Source of the DNA: Brevibacterium limosum
GTDB lineage: Bacteria > Actinomycetota > Actinomycetes > Actinomycetales > Brevibacteriaceae
Assembly (NCBI RefSeq): GCF_011617705.1
Contig: NZ_CP050154.1
Coordinates: 3,286,001 to 3,350,000 of the forward strand
Length of the DNA stretch: 64,000 nt
Direction: 5' to 3'
The stretch's first letter is position 1, and each line of letters opens with the position of its first letter. Both the position numbers and the translations under genes were made by a program. Of this stretch, positions 8,598 to 17,052 are shown in pieces. The notes beneath the pieces are model-generated. The model had not been told where the DNA came from. It was given only the letters and a program-made list of their open reading frames with translations, and did not search any database.

Positions 8598-9395
8598 ATG
8601 AAACGACGCTCGAGCCTGGCCATTGTGGCCGTCGGCGCCATGCTCGCCCTGTCCGCCTGCGGCGGCGGAGGCGATTCCGAACCTGCAGCGACCGCCGAGG
8701 GCGGAGTCCCCTTGGTCAAGGAAGGCAAGCTGACCACCTGCACCCACCTGTCCTACCAGCCCTTCCAGTTCGAGAAGGACGGCGAGGTCGTCGGCTTCGA
8801 CGTCGACATCGTCGATGCCGTGGCGAAGAAGCTCGGCGTCGAACAGGAGATCATCAACACCTCCTTCGAGACGATCACCTCGGGTGCGGAGTTCAACCAG
8901 AACAAATGCGATGTCGCGGCTGCGGCGACGACGATCCAGCCGAAGCGCGAAGAGGCTGCGGACTTCTCCGAGCCGTACTTCGACGCGAACCAGGCGATCC
9001 TGACGAAGGCGGACAAGACTGCGAAGGACGAGGCGGGCCTCAAGGGCTTCAGAATCGCAGCGCAGGCAGGCACCACCGGCCTGGACTACGCGACCGAGCA
9101 CTTCAAGGATTCCGAGGTCGTCACCTATGAGGACCTGCCGCTTTCGCTCGAGGCGCTCAAGACCGGTCAGGTCGATGCCGTCATCAACGACAACGGCGTG
9201 CTGTATAACTACAACGCCGAGAACAAGGGCTTTGCGGTCGGCTTCGACATCAAGACCGATGAGCACTACGGCATCTCGATGAAGAAGGGCAATTCGGAGA
9301 TGAAGAAGGCCGTGGACGATACTCTCGCCGAGATCAAGGAGAACGGCGAGTACGACAAGATCTACGAGAAGTGGTTCGGCGACGCCCCTAAGTGA
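8598..9395 (+). CDS. ABC transporter substrate-binding lipoprotein, polar amino acids
   Basis: Extracytoplasmic solute receptor of family 3. The 265-aa product begins with a lipoprotein signal (MKRRSSLAIVAVGAMLALSAC, lipobox LSAC, residues 18-21). The SBP_bac_3 domain shows THLSYQPFQFEK, GFDVDIVDAVAKKLG and CDVAAAATTIQPKREEAADFSEPY. GGAGGAACC precedes the ATG. Permease and ATPase genes follow on the same strand after a hairpin, so this subunit is likely made in excess. The ligand is probably an amino acid, exact type unknown. Confidence 0.92.
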   Translation: MKRRSSLAIVAVGAMLALSACGGGGDSEPAATAEGGVPLVKEGKLTTCTHLSYQPFQFEKDGEVVGFDVDIVDAVAKKLGVEQEIINTSFETITSGAEFNQNKCDVAAAATTIQPKREEAADFSEPYFDANQAILTKADKTAKDEAGLKGFRIAAQAGTTGLDYATEHFKDSEVVTYEDLPLSLEALKTGQVDAVINDNGVLYNYNAENKGFAVGFDIKTDEHYGISMKKGNSEMKKAVDDTLAEIKENGEYDKIYEKWFGDAPK

Positions 9396-9407
9396 TCGCG
9401 CCTGAAT

Positions 9408-9447
9408 GGGCGGTCTGCTGCGACGACAGCGTTGCAGCAGACCGCCC
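9408..9447 (+). terminator. Intra-operon hairpin after the binding-protein gene
   Basis: A perfect 14-bp stem GGGCGGTCTGCTGC / GCAGCAGACCGCCC with a 12-nt loop begins 13 bp after the stop of the binding-protein gene and 98 bp before the permease. It probably attenuates readthrough or stabilises the 3' end of the upstream message, giving more receptor than membrane subunits. Confidence 0.65.
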
Positions 9448-9544
9448 GTTCGGCTGAGCCCGACCGCCTCGCCTGAGCCCAACTGCCGCTCACGGCATGC
9501 ATCTCGGCGGGCATCCCCGCCACCGTTTTCGAAGGACAACACCC

Positions 9545-10420
9545 ATGTCAGTTCCCCATGCGCGAGAGGACGGCCGCCCGACCGACCCCGCCGTTCCCGT
9601 CGCAACCGCCACCCCGAAAGCCAAGATGAGCAAACGCCAGAAGGCGAAGCTCTCCCGCGGCATCCAATACGCCGTTCTCGTCGTCATCGCGATCATCATC
9701 GCGCTGGTCGCCGATTGGCCGACCTTCATCGACACGTTCGGACGATTCGACATCGCCGTCGGCATGTTCCCCGACGTCATCACGGGAGCGCTGAAGAACA
9801 CAGTCGTCTTCACCGTCCTCGGCTTCGCTCTCGGCCTGGCGATCGCTCTCGTCGTCGCGCTGATGCGCTTGTCCTCGGTCGGCGTCTACCGCTGGCTGGC
9901 GACGATCTACATCGAGTTCTTCCGCGGTCTGCCGGCCCTCGTCGTCTTCCTCGTCATGGGTTTCGGATTGCCCGTCGCCTTCCCCGGGTTCATCCTCCCG
10001 CAGCTCGTCATCATCATGATCGCCCTCGGCCTCGTGTCCTCGGCGTATATGGCCGAGACGATCCGCGCCGGCATCCAGGCAGTGCCGAAAGGGCAGATCG
10101 AAGCCGCCCGGTCTTTGGGCATGTCCTCGTCGCGCGCAATGTTCACGATCGTCCTGCCGCAGGCCATGCGCATCATTCTGCCGCCGCTGACGAACGAGCT
10201 CATCCTGCTGACCAAGGACTCCTCCCTGGCCTACATCCTCGGCTCGTCGGTCGACGGCCGTGAGCTCGCCGCCCTCGGCCGAGCAGAGATCGTCAACACC
10301 GCGAATCTCACCCCGTTCATCGTCATCGCGGTCTGCTATCTCATCATCACGGTCCCGCTGTCGTATCTTTCGCGGGTGTTGGAGAAGAAGTACGGTTCCG
10401 CCGATTCAGGAGTGAAATGA
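9545..10420 (+). CDS. ABC transporter permease, His/Glu/Gln/Arg/opine family
   Basis: Inner-membrane channel subunit (291 aa) of the amino-acid importer. After a ~55-residue cytoplasmic Lys/Arg-rich N-terminus there is a BPD_transp_1 domain with the [17 protein letters not shown] helix and the EAA coupling loop [21 protein letters not shown] (~residues 180-200). GAAGGACAA precedes the ATG at 9545; an upstream in-frame ATG at 9497 has no such site. Its TGA overlaps the ATG of the ATPase gene (ATGA). Confidence 0.92.
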   Translation: MSVPHAREDGRPTDPAVPVATATPKAKMSKRQKAKLSRGIQYAVLVVIAIIIALVADWPTFIDTFGRFDIAVGMFPDVITGALKNTVVFTVLGFALGLAIALVVALMRLSSVGVYRWLATIYIEFFRGLPALVVFLVMGFGLPVAFPGFILPQLVIIMIALGLVSSAYMAETIRAGIQAVPKGQIEAARSLGMSSSRAMFTIVLPQAMRIILPPLTNELILLTKDSSLAYILGSSVDGRELAALGRAEIVNTANLTPFIVIAVCYLIITVPLSYLSRVLEKKYGSADSGVK

Positions 10421-11199
10421 TGACTGCCACCACCTCGTATTCGTCGACGAAGACCCCGATCATCGCGATTCGGAACCTGCAGAAGAGCTTCGGGGCGAAC
10501 AAGGTCCTCACCGATATCAGTCTCGACGTCGACAAGGGCGAGGTCGTCTGCGTCATCGGACCCTCGGGCTCGGGCAAGTCGACGATGCTGCGCTGCATCA
10601 ATACGCTCGAGACTCCTAGCGGCGGCTCGATCGTCGTCGACGGCATGGACATGACCGATCTGGACCTCGACATCGACGCTGCCCGCACCCGCATCGGCAT
10701 GGTCTTCCAGTCCTTCAACCTCTTCGGCCACCTCACGGTGCGGGAGAACCTCACGATCGCCCAGACCAAGGTGCTGCGTCGTTCGAAGGCCGAAGCGAAC
10801 AAGGTCGCCGAGACGAACCTCGCGAAGGTCGGGCTCTCCGAGAAGATGGAGGCCAAGCCGGGATCGCTCTCCGGCGGGCAGCAGCAGCGCGTGGCCATCG
10901 CCCGGGCACTGAGCATGGACCCCGACGTCATGCTCTTCGACGAGCCCACCTCGGCGCTGGACCCGGAGACCGTCGGAGACGTCCTCCAGGTCATGCGCAA
11001 CCTCGCCGAGGCGGGAATGACGATGGTCGTCGTCACCCACGAGATGGAGTTCGCCCGGCAGGTCGCCGACCGCGTGGTCTTCATGGACGGCGGAGTCGTC
11101 GTCGAGGAAGGACCTGCCAAGGATGTCATCGGCAATCCCCAGGAGCAGCGGACGAAGGACTTCCTCTCCCGCGTGCTCAATCCCGGACAGCTGGGATAG
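10417..11199 (+). CDS. ABC transporter ATP-binding protein, polar amino-acid uptake
   Basis: ATPase that powers the importer. The 260-aa protein has Walker [11 protein letters not shown]-loop [13 protein letters not shown], signature [15 protein letters not shown], Walker [13 protein letters not shown] and switch His VVTHEMEFA. It is GlnQ/HisP-like. It starts in the permease stop codon (ATGA overlap), so translation is coupled. It ends 24 bp from the convergent racemase-family gene with no obvious strong terminator between. Confidence 0.93.
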   Translation: MMTATTSYSSTKTPIIAIRNLQKSFGANKVLTDISLDVDKGEVVCVIGPSGSGKSTMLRCINTLETPSGGSIVVDGMDMTDLDLDIDAARTRIGMVFQSFNLFGHLTVRENLTIAQTKVLRRSKAEANKVAETNLAKVGLSEKMEAKPGSLSGGQQQRVAIARALSMDPDVMLFDEPTSALDPETVGDVLQVMRNLAEAGMTMVVVTHEMEFARQVADRVVFMDGGVVVEEGPAKDVIGNPQEQRTKDFLSRVLNPGQLG

Positions 11200-11222
11200 C
11201 GGACAGCCGGTCGACCGCGGGC

Positions 11223-12239
11223 TCAGAGAGTGAAGCCGGCGGGGAAGGGATCACTCGGGTCGAGCATGAACTGCGAGGTCGCGGTCAGCCAGGCGCTGCC
11301 GGTGATCGCCGGCACCACGGCCACGTGTTCGCCCACGGTCGTCTCCTTGATGAGGCGGCCGGTGAAAGTGGTGCCGATGAAGCACTCATTGACGAAATCC
11401 GTATTCAGTCCCAACTGCCCGCGGGCGTGCCGGACGGCCATGAGCGCGCTCGTCCCAGTGCCGCCGGGCGAACGGTCCAGCCACCCGGGGTGATTGATGA
11501 GGACGTGGCGGGCATCCGGTACGTCACCCCTCGGCCCGGGCTCCGTCGGCGGCGTCAGAAACACGACGTGCTCGCAGCCGCGGTAGCCGGTGTCCGGATG
11601 CACCGGGTCAAGCTGCTCGTTGACTGCGGCCATGATCTCACGACCGGCAGCGATGAAGTCGTCGCCGCGCTCGCGCTCGAACGGGATGCCGACCTCCTCG
11701 GCGGAGACGAAGGCGTAGAAGTTCCCGCCGAACCCGATGTCGCAGGCGATCCTCCCCCGCCCGGGCACCTCGACGGACTGGTCGAGCGCGTGCGCATAGG
11801 AGGGAACGTTGATGATCGTGACCGCCTCGGCGTGACCGTCCCGGACGGCCACCTCGGCGGTGATGAGCCCGATCGGGGCATCCAAACGCACAGTCGTGAC
11901 GGGTTCGACGACCGGCACCATTCCCGTCTCGACGAGGACGGTCGCGACCGCGATCGTGCCGGCTCCGCACATCGGCAGCACCCCGGTCACCTCGATGAAG
12001 AGCACTCCCCAGTCCGCGTCGGCACGGGTCGGCGGCTGCAGGATCGCACCCGAGAGCCACCCGTGGCCGCGCGGTTCGCACATGAGGAAGGTCCGCAGGT
12101 CGTCGGAGTTCTCGATGAACCATTCACGACGTTCGGCCATCGACTCACCGGGGAATGCTCCGACTCCGCCGGTGACGACACGCACGGGCAGCCCCTCGGT
12201 GTGGGCTTCGACTGTCTGGATGAGACGGTTGGTGCGCAT
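11223..12239 (-). CDS. Proline racemase-family protein with non-canonical active site
   Basis: Member of the proline racemase / hydroxyproline epimerase / trans-3-hydroxyproline dehydratase family, 338 aa. The first catalytic Cys is present (Cys91 in MCGAGTIA), but the usual His of MCGHG is Ala. The second position, normally Cys (racemase, epimerase) or Thr (dehydratase), is Gly259 in LDRSPGGTGTSA (codon at 11463-11465). A two-base racemase with Cys-Cys chemistry is therefore unlikely, and the reaction is unknown. The gene begins 24 bp after the upstream decarboxylase on the same strand, so the two are probably one transcript. Confidence 0.85.
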   Translation of the reverse strand: MRTNRLIQTVEAHTEGLPVRVVTGGVGAFPGESMAERREWFIENSDDLRTFLMCEPRGHGWLSGAILQPPTRADADWGVLFIEVTGVLPMCGAGTIAVATVLVETGMVPVVEPVTTVRLDAPIGLITAEVAVRDGHAEAVTIINVPSYAHALDQSVEVPGRGRIACDIGFGGNFYAFVSAEEVGIPFERERGDDFIAAGREIMAAVNEQLDPVHPDTGYRGCEHVVFLTPPTEPGPRGDVPDARHVLINHPGWLDRSPGGTGTSALMAVRHARGQLGLNTDFVNECFIGTTFTGRLIKETTVGEHVAVVPAITGSAWLTATSQFMLDPSDPFPAGFTL

Positions 12240-12263
12240 TGTCCCTCGCCTCGCCTTTCTCGC

Positions 12264-15086
12264 TCAGCTCTCCAGAACGTCCTTGAGGATGACGCGGTAG
12301 CCCTGGCGGGAGTCGAAGCCGTGGATCTCACGGGTGTCGAGCGCCGACATGAAGTCGAGCACCTCGGCGGTGATGACCTGTCCGGGCACGAGCACCGGGA
12401 ACCCTGGCGGATACGGGGTGACGAATCCGGCCGAGACCGGCTGTTGCCCGTTCTCGACGCGGCGTCGCAGCTCATGCGGGAGCACATGCTCGATGTTCTG
12501 CCGGCGCAGACCCGCATAGTAGGCCGTGCGCAGGTCGCCGTCGGGCAGCTGCTTCGACGGATCCTCAGCAGGAACCTCGGCGGCATAGTCGGGGGCGAAG
12601 GCACTGAAGTCCGGCAGCGGAGGCATCACCGCTGCGGGTTCGGTCAGCGCATCCTGTTCATGGAGCTCGTGCGGATCATTGAACATCCCCGCCAGTTTGA
12701 CCAGCACCTCGATGAGGTAGGCGACGGCCGAGCGTGAGGTGCCGATGTTCGTCATGAACAGCACCGTGTTCCGGCTCGTCTTATTCACCTGGATGCCGTA
12801 GCGGTCCATGAGGTGCTCGTGCTTGAACGTGTCCCCGTCGACTCCCGTGCCCGAGATCTCGACGGTGATGCGGCTGGGATCGACGACGAACTCGTCGCGG
12901 ACCCAGGCGTCCCACATCGTCGACAGGCCATCGCGCAGCGGCATCGTCCGTTCGGTGACGCGGTATTCCTCCGGAATGAGGTCGGCAGCGGTGAGCACTT
13001 TGAACGTCTTCTTCAGCAGCGGATGCCTGGCGATCGCCGAGGACAGGCTCATCGCCAGGTCGAGCTGCTTCTGCACGAGCGCGAAGCCCTCCATCTCCAC
13101 CTGCCTGCGACCGAGATCGAGGGACGCGAGGATCTGGTAGTTCGGCGAAGTCGACGTGTGGGTCATATACGCCTCGTGGAAGGCCTCCTCGGCACCGGAG
13201 GAGAACTCCTGATCGTAGACGTGGATCATCGAACCCTGGCGCAGCGCGGTCAGCGTCTTGTGCGTCGACTGAGTCGCGTACACGCGGATCGTCGCATCCG
13301 GCGGCGGCAGCAGATCCTCCTCCAGCCACACCGAATCGGGGGCGGGGGCACCGGTCTCGGGATCGAACAGGCGCTTCTGCTGCTCCCGGTACGCCGCGGC
13401 GTGCGCGTTGGTGGACAGGTTCTCCTCCAGGGTCTCTGCAGCGACCATGGCGGTGCGCTTGCGGGTGACCGGGTGGAACCGGGCGAAGGCGAACCAGGCT
13501 TCGTCCCAGAGGAAGACGAGGTCGGGTTTGATCGCCAGGCACTCGGACATGACCGTGTAGGGGTCGTAGACGATTCCGTCGAAGGTGCAGTTGGTCAGGG
13601 TGATCATCCGCACCTCGTCGAGGCGGCCGGCGGCCCGGTAGTCGAGCAGCAGCTGCTTGATCCTGGACAGCGGCACCGCCCCATAGAAGGCGACATCGTT
13701 GAGCGGGTACGCCTCGAGGTACGCGGTGCGAGCACCGGTGAGCATGAGCGCATGGTGGTGGGACTTGTGGCAGTTGCGGTCGACCATGACGACCTCGTCG
13801 GGTGAGACGACGGCCTGGTGGACGATCTTGTTCGCCGTCGACGTGCCGTTCGTGACGAAGTACGTGCGTTTGGCACCATAGGCGCGCGCGGCCAGCGCCT
13901 GCGCCTTCTTCAGCGTATGCACCGGAGCGAGCAGGGAATCGAGCTCACCGGAGGTGGCACTGGATTCGGCCAACAGCAGATTGAGTCCGTAGAAGTCGAC
14001 GAAGTCGCCGATCCACTTCGAACCGACGACGGAGCCGCCGCGGGAGACGGGCAGGGCGTGGAAGACACCGGCCGGGCGGCGGGCATGCTCACGGATCGCG
14101 TCGAAGAACGGAGTGTCGTAGAGGTGCTGGATGCGGCGCAGCAGCGACAGGTGGAGTTCGAACTGGTCCTCACGGCGAAACACACGACGGAACCGGTGCG
14201 TCAGGGCACCGGCGAGGCTTTCGATATGCGCACCGGCCATGAGGTAGAGGTCGAGCTCCGGACGCAGATTCGCCAGAGTGTCGGCCAACCGCAGCACCCG
14301 GCGGACCGAATTGAGCGGACTCATCGGCGCCGTCGGCGATTCCTTCGTCGAGGTGTGCGCGAACTCGATGGAATCGCGCAGGTCGCGGCTGAGCACCTCG
14401 CGGGTGTTGTCCGTGAATCCGGGTCGGATGACGCAGGCGAGCAGGTTCGGGTTCGTCAGTGCCGCCGCCACCGCATCGTCGGCGGTGGGCACGATCACGT
14501 AGTCGTAGATGAACTGGTCGGAGGCATTGCGGAGTTTGAGCAGGTCCGTGTGCAGCTCATCACGGCCGCCTTCGGTGGTCTCATCGACGATGAGGACCTC
14601 GAAGCGGGGACGGGTGTCCTGTCGGTCCTTGAGTTCGGCGCGCTCATCCTCGGTGAGCTCGTCTTCACCGGTGTCGGGCACGGTGGTGCCGCGCAGCCGG
14701 TTGACCGCACGGGTGATCATGTCATGTGCCCGGTCGAATTCGCCGTTCGAGAGCAGGTCGGTGATCTCCTCGACATAGCGCTGGCCGAAACCGGCCCAAT
14801 AGAGTTCGATCGTCTTCAGCGAGCGCAGCGAGCGCCACACCTCGCCGTCTTCGGCGATCATCGAGAAGTCCCCGCCGCTGACGGCCAGCCGCTTGATCGC
14901 GAACTTCAGGTACTCCCACGCATCCGAGCGCAGCCGCCAGGTGCTCGCCGGCATTCCCGGGTCCCGTTCGAGCTGCGCCCTGCGCGGTGTCGACGGGGCC
15001 CCGGCTCGACCGTGCCTGCGGCCGCCGCCGAGGTCGGTGGCCTCAAACTCCTGCGCCGTTGCCTGGTCGGAGTCGATTCCGGTCAT
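12264..15086 (-). CDS. Orn/Lys/Arg-type PLP-dependent decarboxylase, large form
   Basis: Fold-type I PLP decarboxylase of 940 aa that should turn a basic amino acid into a polyamine-type amine and CO2. The PLP lysine lies in ATQSTHKTLTALRQGS (Lys ~610). A receiver-like wing domain (RFEVLIVDETTEG, ~residues 130-260) precedes the core, and an Orn_DC C-terminal domain follows (VLVPGQVITAEVLDF). An unusual ~130-residue N-terminal region makes it longer than E. coli enzymes (~710-760 aa). CAGGAGG precedes the ATG. Substrate (arginine, lysine, ornithine or other) is not decided by sequence. Confidence 0.88.
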   Translation of the reverse strand: MTGIDSDQATAQEFEATDLGGGRRHGRAGAPSTPRRAQLERDPGMPASTWRLRSDAWEYLKFAIKRLAVSGGDFSMIAEDGEVWRSLRSLKTIELYWAGFGQRYVEEITDLLSNGEFDRAHDMITRAVNRLRGTTVPDTGEDELTEDERAELKDRQDTRPRFEVLIVDETTEGGRDELHTDLLKLRNASDQFIYDYVIVPTADDAVAAALTNPNLLACVIRPGFTDNTREVLSRDLRDSIEFAHTSTKESPTAPMSPLNSVRRVLRLADTLANLRPELDLYLMAGAHIESLAGALTHRFRRVFRREDQFELHLSLLRRIQHLYDTPFFDAIREHARRPAGVFHALPVSRGGSVVGSKWIGDFVDFYGLNLLLAESSATSGELDSLLAPVHTLKKAQALAARAYGAKRTYFVTNGTSTANKIVHQAVVSPDEVVMVDRNCHKSHHHALMLTGARTAYLEAYPLNDVAFYGAVPLSRIKQLLLDYRAAGRLDEVRMITLTNCTFDGIVYDPYTVMSECLAIKPDLVFLWDEAWFAFARFHPVTRKRTAMVAAETLEENLSTNAHAAAYREQQKRLFDPETGAPAPDSVWLEEDLLPPPDATIRVYATQSTHKTLTALRQGSMIHVYDQEFSSGAEEAFHEAYMTHTSTSPNYQILASLDLGRRQVEMEGFALVQKQLDLAMSLSSAIARHPLLKKTFKVLTAADLIPEEYRVTERTMPLRDGLSTMWDAWVRDEFVVDPSRITVEISGTGVDGDTFKHEHLMDRYGIQVNKTSRNTVLFMTNIGTSRSAVAYLIEVLVKLAGMFNDPHELHEQDALTEPAAVMPPLPDFSAFAPDYAAEVPAEDPSKQLPDGDLRTAYYAGLRRQNIEHVLPHELRRRVENGQQPVSAGFVTPYPPGFPVLVPGQVITAEVLDFMSALDTREIHGFDSRQGYRVILKDVLES

Positions 15087-15114
15087 GCGAGAGCCTCCTG
15101 GCTGTCAGTCTCAG

Positions 15115-15137
15115 TCCTCACCCCGCTTCGGTGAGGA
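15115..15137 (-). promoter_or_regulatory. Leader hairpin upstream of decarboxylase
   Basis: TCCTCACC-N7-GGTGAGGA forms a perfect 8-bp stem 29-51 bp before the decarboxylase ATG on the minus strand. The 188-bp divergent region also holds the start of the ThDP-enzyme gene. The hairpin could be an operator or an mRNA leader element. Confidence 0.35.
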
Positions 15138-15274
15138 TTTCCTGCTCACGGGCTCAGCCGGCGGACCGTACTGATTCCGTTGTTGCACGATCATACGACC
15201 TCACGGTTGCGAATGGGCACGGTGGTGGGCCCGTGAGACAACCACGGAAGGCAAAATGATGATAAGGATGGGGT

Positions 15275-16996
15275 ATGGACACCTCCGCGTCTCTTTCTGC
15301 AGGTCATCTCATCGTCGAGGAACTCGAAGCACACGGAGTCGCTCGCACCTATCTGGTGCCCGGCGAGTCGTATCTCGATGTCATCGACGGTCTCCGCGAT
15401 TCGGCGATCACCCCGATCGTCTGCCGCCAGGAGGGCGGTGCCGCGTATATGGCCGTCGCCGAGGGGCGGATGACCGGGGTGCCCGGAATCGCCATGGTCA
15501 CGCGTGGCCCGGGGGCGGCGAACGTCAAGGTCGGCGTCCACACCGCCTACCAGGACGCGACCCCGCTCGTCGTCTTCGTCGGGCTCATCCCCACCGATCA
15601 TCGGGGCCGCGAATCCTTCCAGGAATTCGATCTCGAGGGCTGGTTCTCCTCGACCGCGAAGAAGGTTCTCACCCTCGATGATCCCGACAAGACCGCCGAG
15701 GTGGTCGTCGACGCCATGCACACCGCCGTGACCGGTCGGCCCGGTCCCGTCATCGTCGGCCTGCCCGAAGAGGTCCTCGTCCAGCGCAGTTCGGGGACGG
15801 TCCTTCCCCCGCGGGTGCATGGTTCGGCATCGCCGTATGCCGGTGACGTCACGGAGCTGCGGGCCCGCATCGCCGCCGCCGACCGCCCCGTGCTCATCAT
15901 CGGCGGGGAGGACTGGTCGCCGTCGACGTCGCGGCGCATCGCCCAATGGTCGCGCGACCGCGGCCTCGGGGTGCTCGGGACCTTCCGCGCCTACGACGGC
16001 ATCGACCATGACAGCCCGAACTTCCTCGGCATCTTAGGCTTTGGTGCCGCCCCCGTGGCCATGCGCACCCTCGCCGAGGCGGACCTGCACATCTATCTCG
16101 GCTGTGTCCGCACCGATGTGGCCACCGACGGGTTCAGCAACGGCGTCGACCAGCGCACCGTCGTCATCGGCCCCGATGCCGATGCGCACGGCCACTTCGG
16201 TCGCCTCGACCAGCACATCGTCACCTCGGTCAGCCGGTTCGCCCAATCCCTGTTCACCGAGGAGGGCACCCGCACCTATTCGGTGTCCTCCGACGGGTCG
16301 ATCGATGAACCGCCGCTCGGCGACGCCCTGTCCGAAGCGGCCGGGGACGCCGTGCCGCTGCCGGACTGGGTGGCCGAGGCCAGATCCGAGCTCGAGGCGT
16401 GGCGGAGACCGCAGGTGGCAGCGTCGGGGTCGGCCGCCTCGGCGGGGTATGTCGACATGGACGAAGCATTCGTCCACGTGAAGGAGCTGCTGGCCAAGGA
16501 CGCGATCATCACCTACGGAGCGGGGAACTTCTCCGGCTGGGCCACGCGCTTCCTGCCCACGCACGGGTTCCCCTCGGCACTGGGCCCGCGCAACGGATCC
16601 ATGGGATTCGGGCTGCCCGCCGCGGTCGCCGCCGCGCTCGTCCACCCGGAACGGTCGGTGTTCTGCATCGCCGGCGATGGAGATTTCCTCATGAACGGGC
16701 AGGAGATCGCCACGGCCGTCCAATACGGCGCCGACATCACCGTCGTGCTCAACGACAATTCGGTCTACGGCACGATCCGCGGCCATCAGGACCGCGAATA
16801 CCCGGGCCGGGCCACGGCCACCGCACTGCAGAACCCGGACTTCGCAGCCATGGCCACGGCGTTCGGAGGGCTCGGCATCCGCGTCGAGGCCACCGAGGAC
16901 TTCCGTGACGCGTTCGAACGGGCGCTGGCATACAAGGGACTCTCGCTCGTCCACTGCATCACGGATCCGGCCGTTCGCGGGGCGCGCCTGCCGTGA
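15275..16996 (+). CDS. ThDP-dependent enzyme, acetolactate synthase/benzoylformate decarboxylase-like
   Basis: Three-domain thiamine diphosphate enzyme of 573 aa. The N-terminal PYR domain has the catalytic Glu in CRQEGGAAYMA (~residue 52). A central domain with IIGGEDW follows. The C-terminal PP domain has GDGDFLMNGQEIATA and NDNSVYGTIRGHQ (~468-500). Family members act on 2-oxo acids as decarboxylases, carboligases or oxalyl/sulfoacetaldehyde enzymes; no specific class can be assigned. The start ATG at 15275 follows AAGGATGGG. It is divergent from the decarboxylase and 56 bp before an amidohydrolase gene. Confidence 0.82.
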   Translation: MDTSASLSAGHLIVEELEAHGVARTYLVPGESYLDVIDGLRDSAITPIVCRQEGGAAYMAVAEGRMTGVPGIAMVTRGPGAANVKVGVHTAYQDATPLVVFVGLIPTDHRGRESFQEFDLEGWFSSTAKKVLTLDDPDKTAEVVVDAMHTAVTGRPGPVIVGLPEEVLVQRSSGTVLPPRVHGSASPYAGDVTELRARIAAADRPVLIIGGEDWSPSTSRRIAQWSRDRGLGVLGTFRAYDGIDHDSPNFLGILGFGAAPVAMRTLAEADLHIYLGCVRTDVATDGFSNGVDQRTVVIGPDADAHGHFGRLDQHIVTSVSRFAQSLFTEEGTRTYSVSSDGSIDEPPLGDALSEAAGDAVPLPDWVAEARSELEAWRRPQVAASGSAASAGYVDMDEAFVHVKELLAKDAIITYGAGNFSGWATRFLPTHGFPSALGPRNGSMGFGLPAAVAAALVHPERSVFCIAGDGDFLMNGQEIATAVQYGADITVVLNDNSVYGTIRGHQDREYPGRATATALQNPDFAAMATAFGGLGIRVEATEDFRDAFERALAYKGLSLVHCITDPAVRGARLP

Positions 16997-17052
16997 ACGG
17001 TTTGCCGTGAACGCCGGAGCGGACGTCTTTCGAATCTGACTAAGGTGACCGT

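Noticed and set aside
13818-15134. 438-codon plus-strand frame opposite the decarboxylase
   Set aside because: Antisense shadow of a gene with clear PLP motifs; composition is atypical and no start signal is seen.
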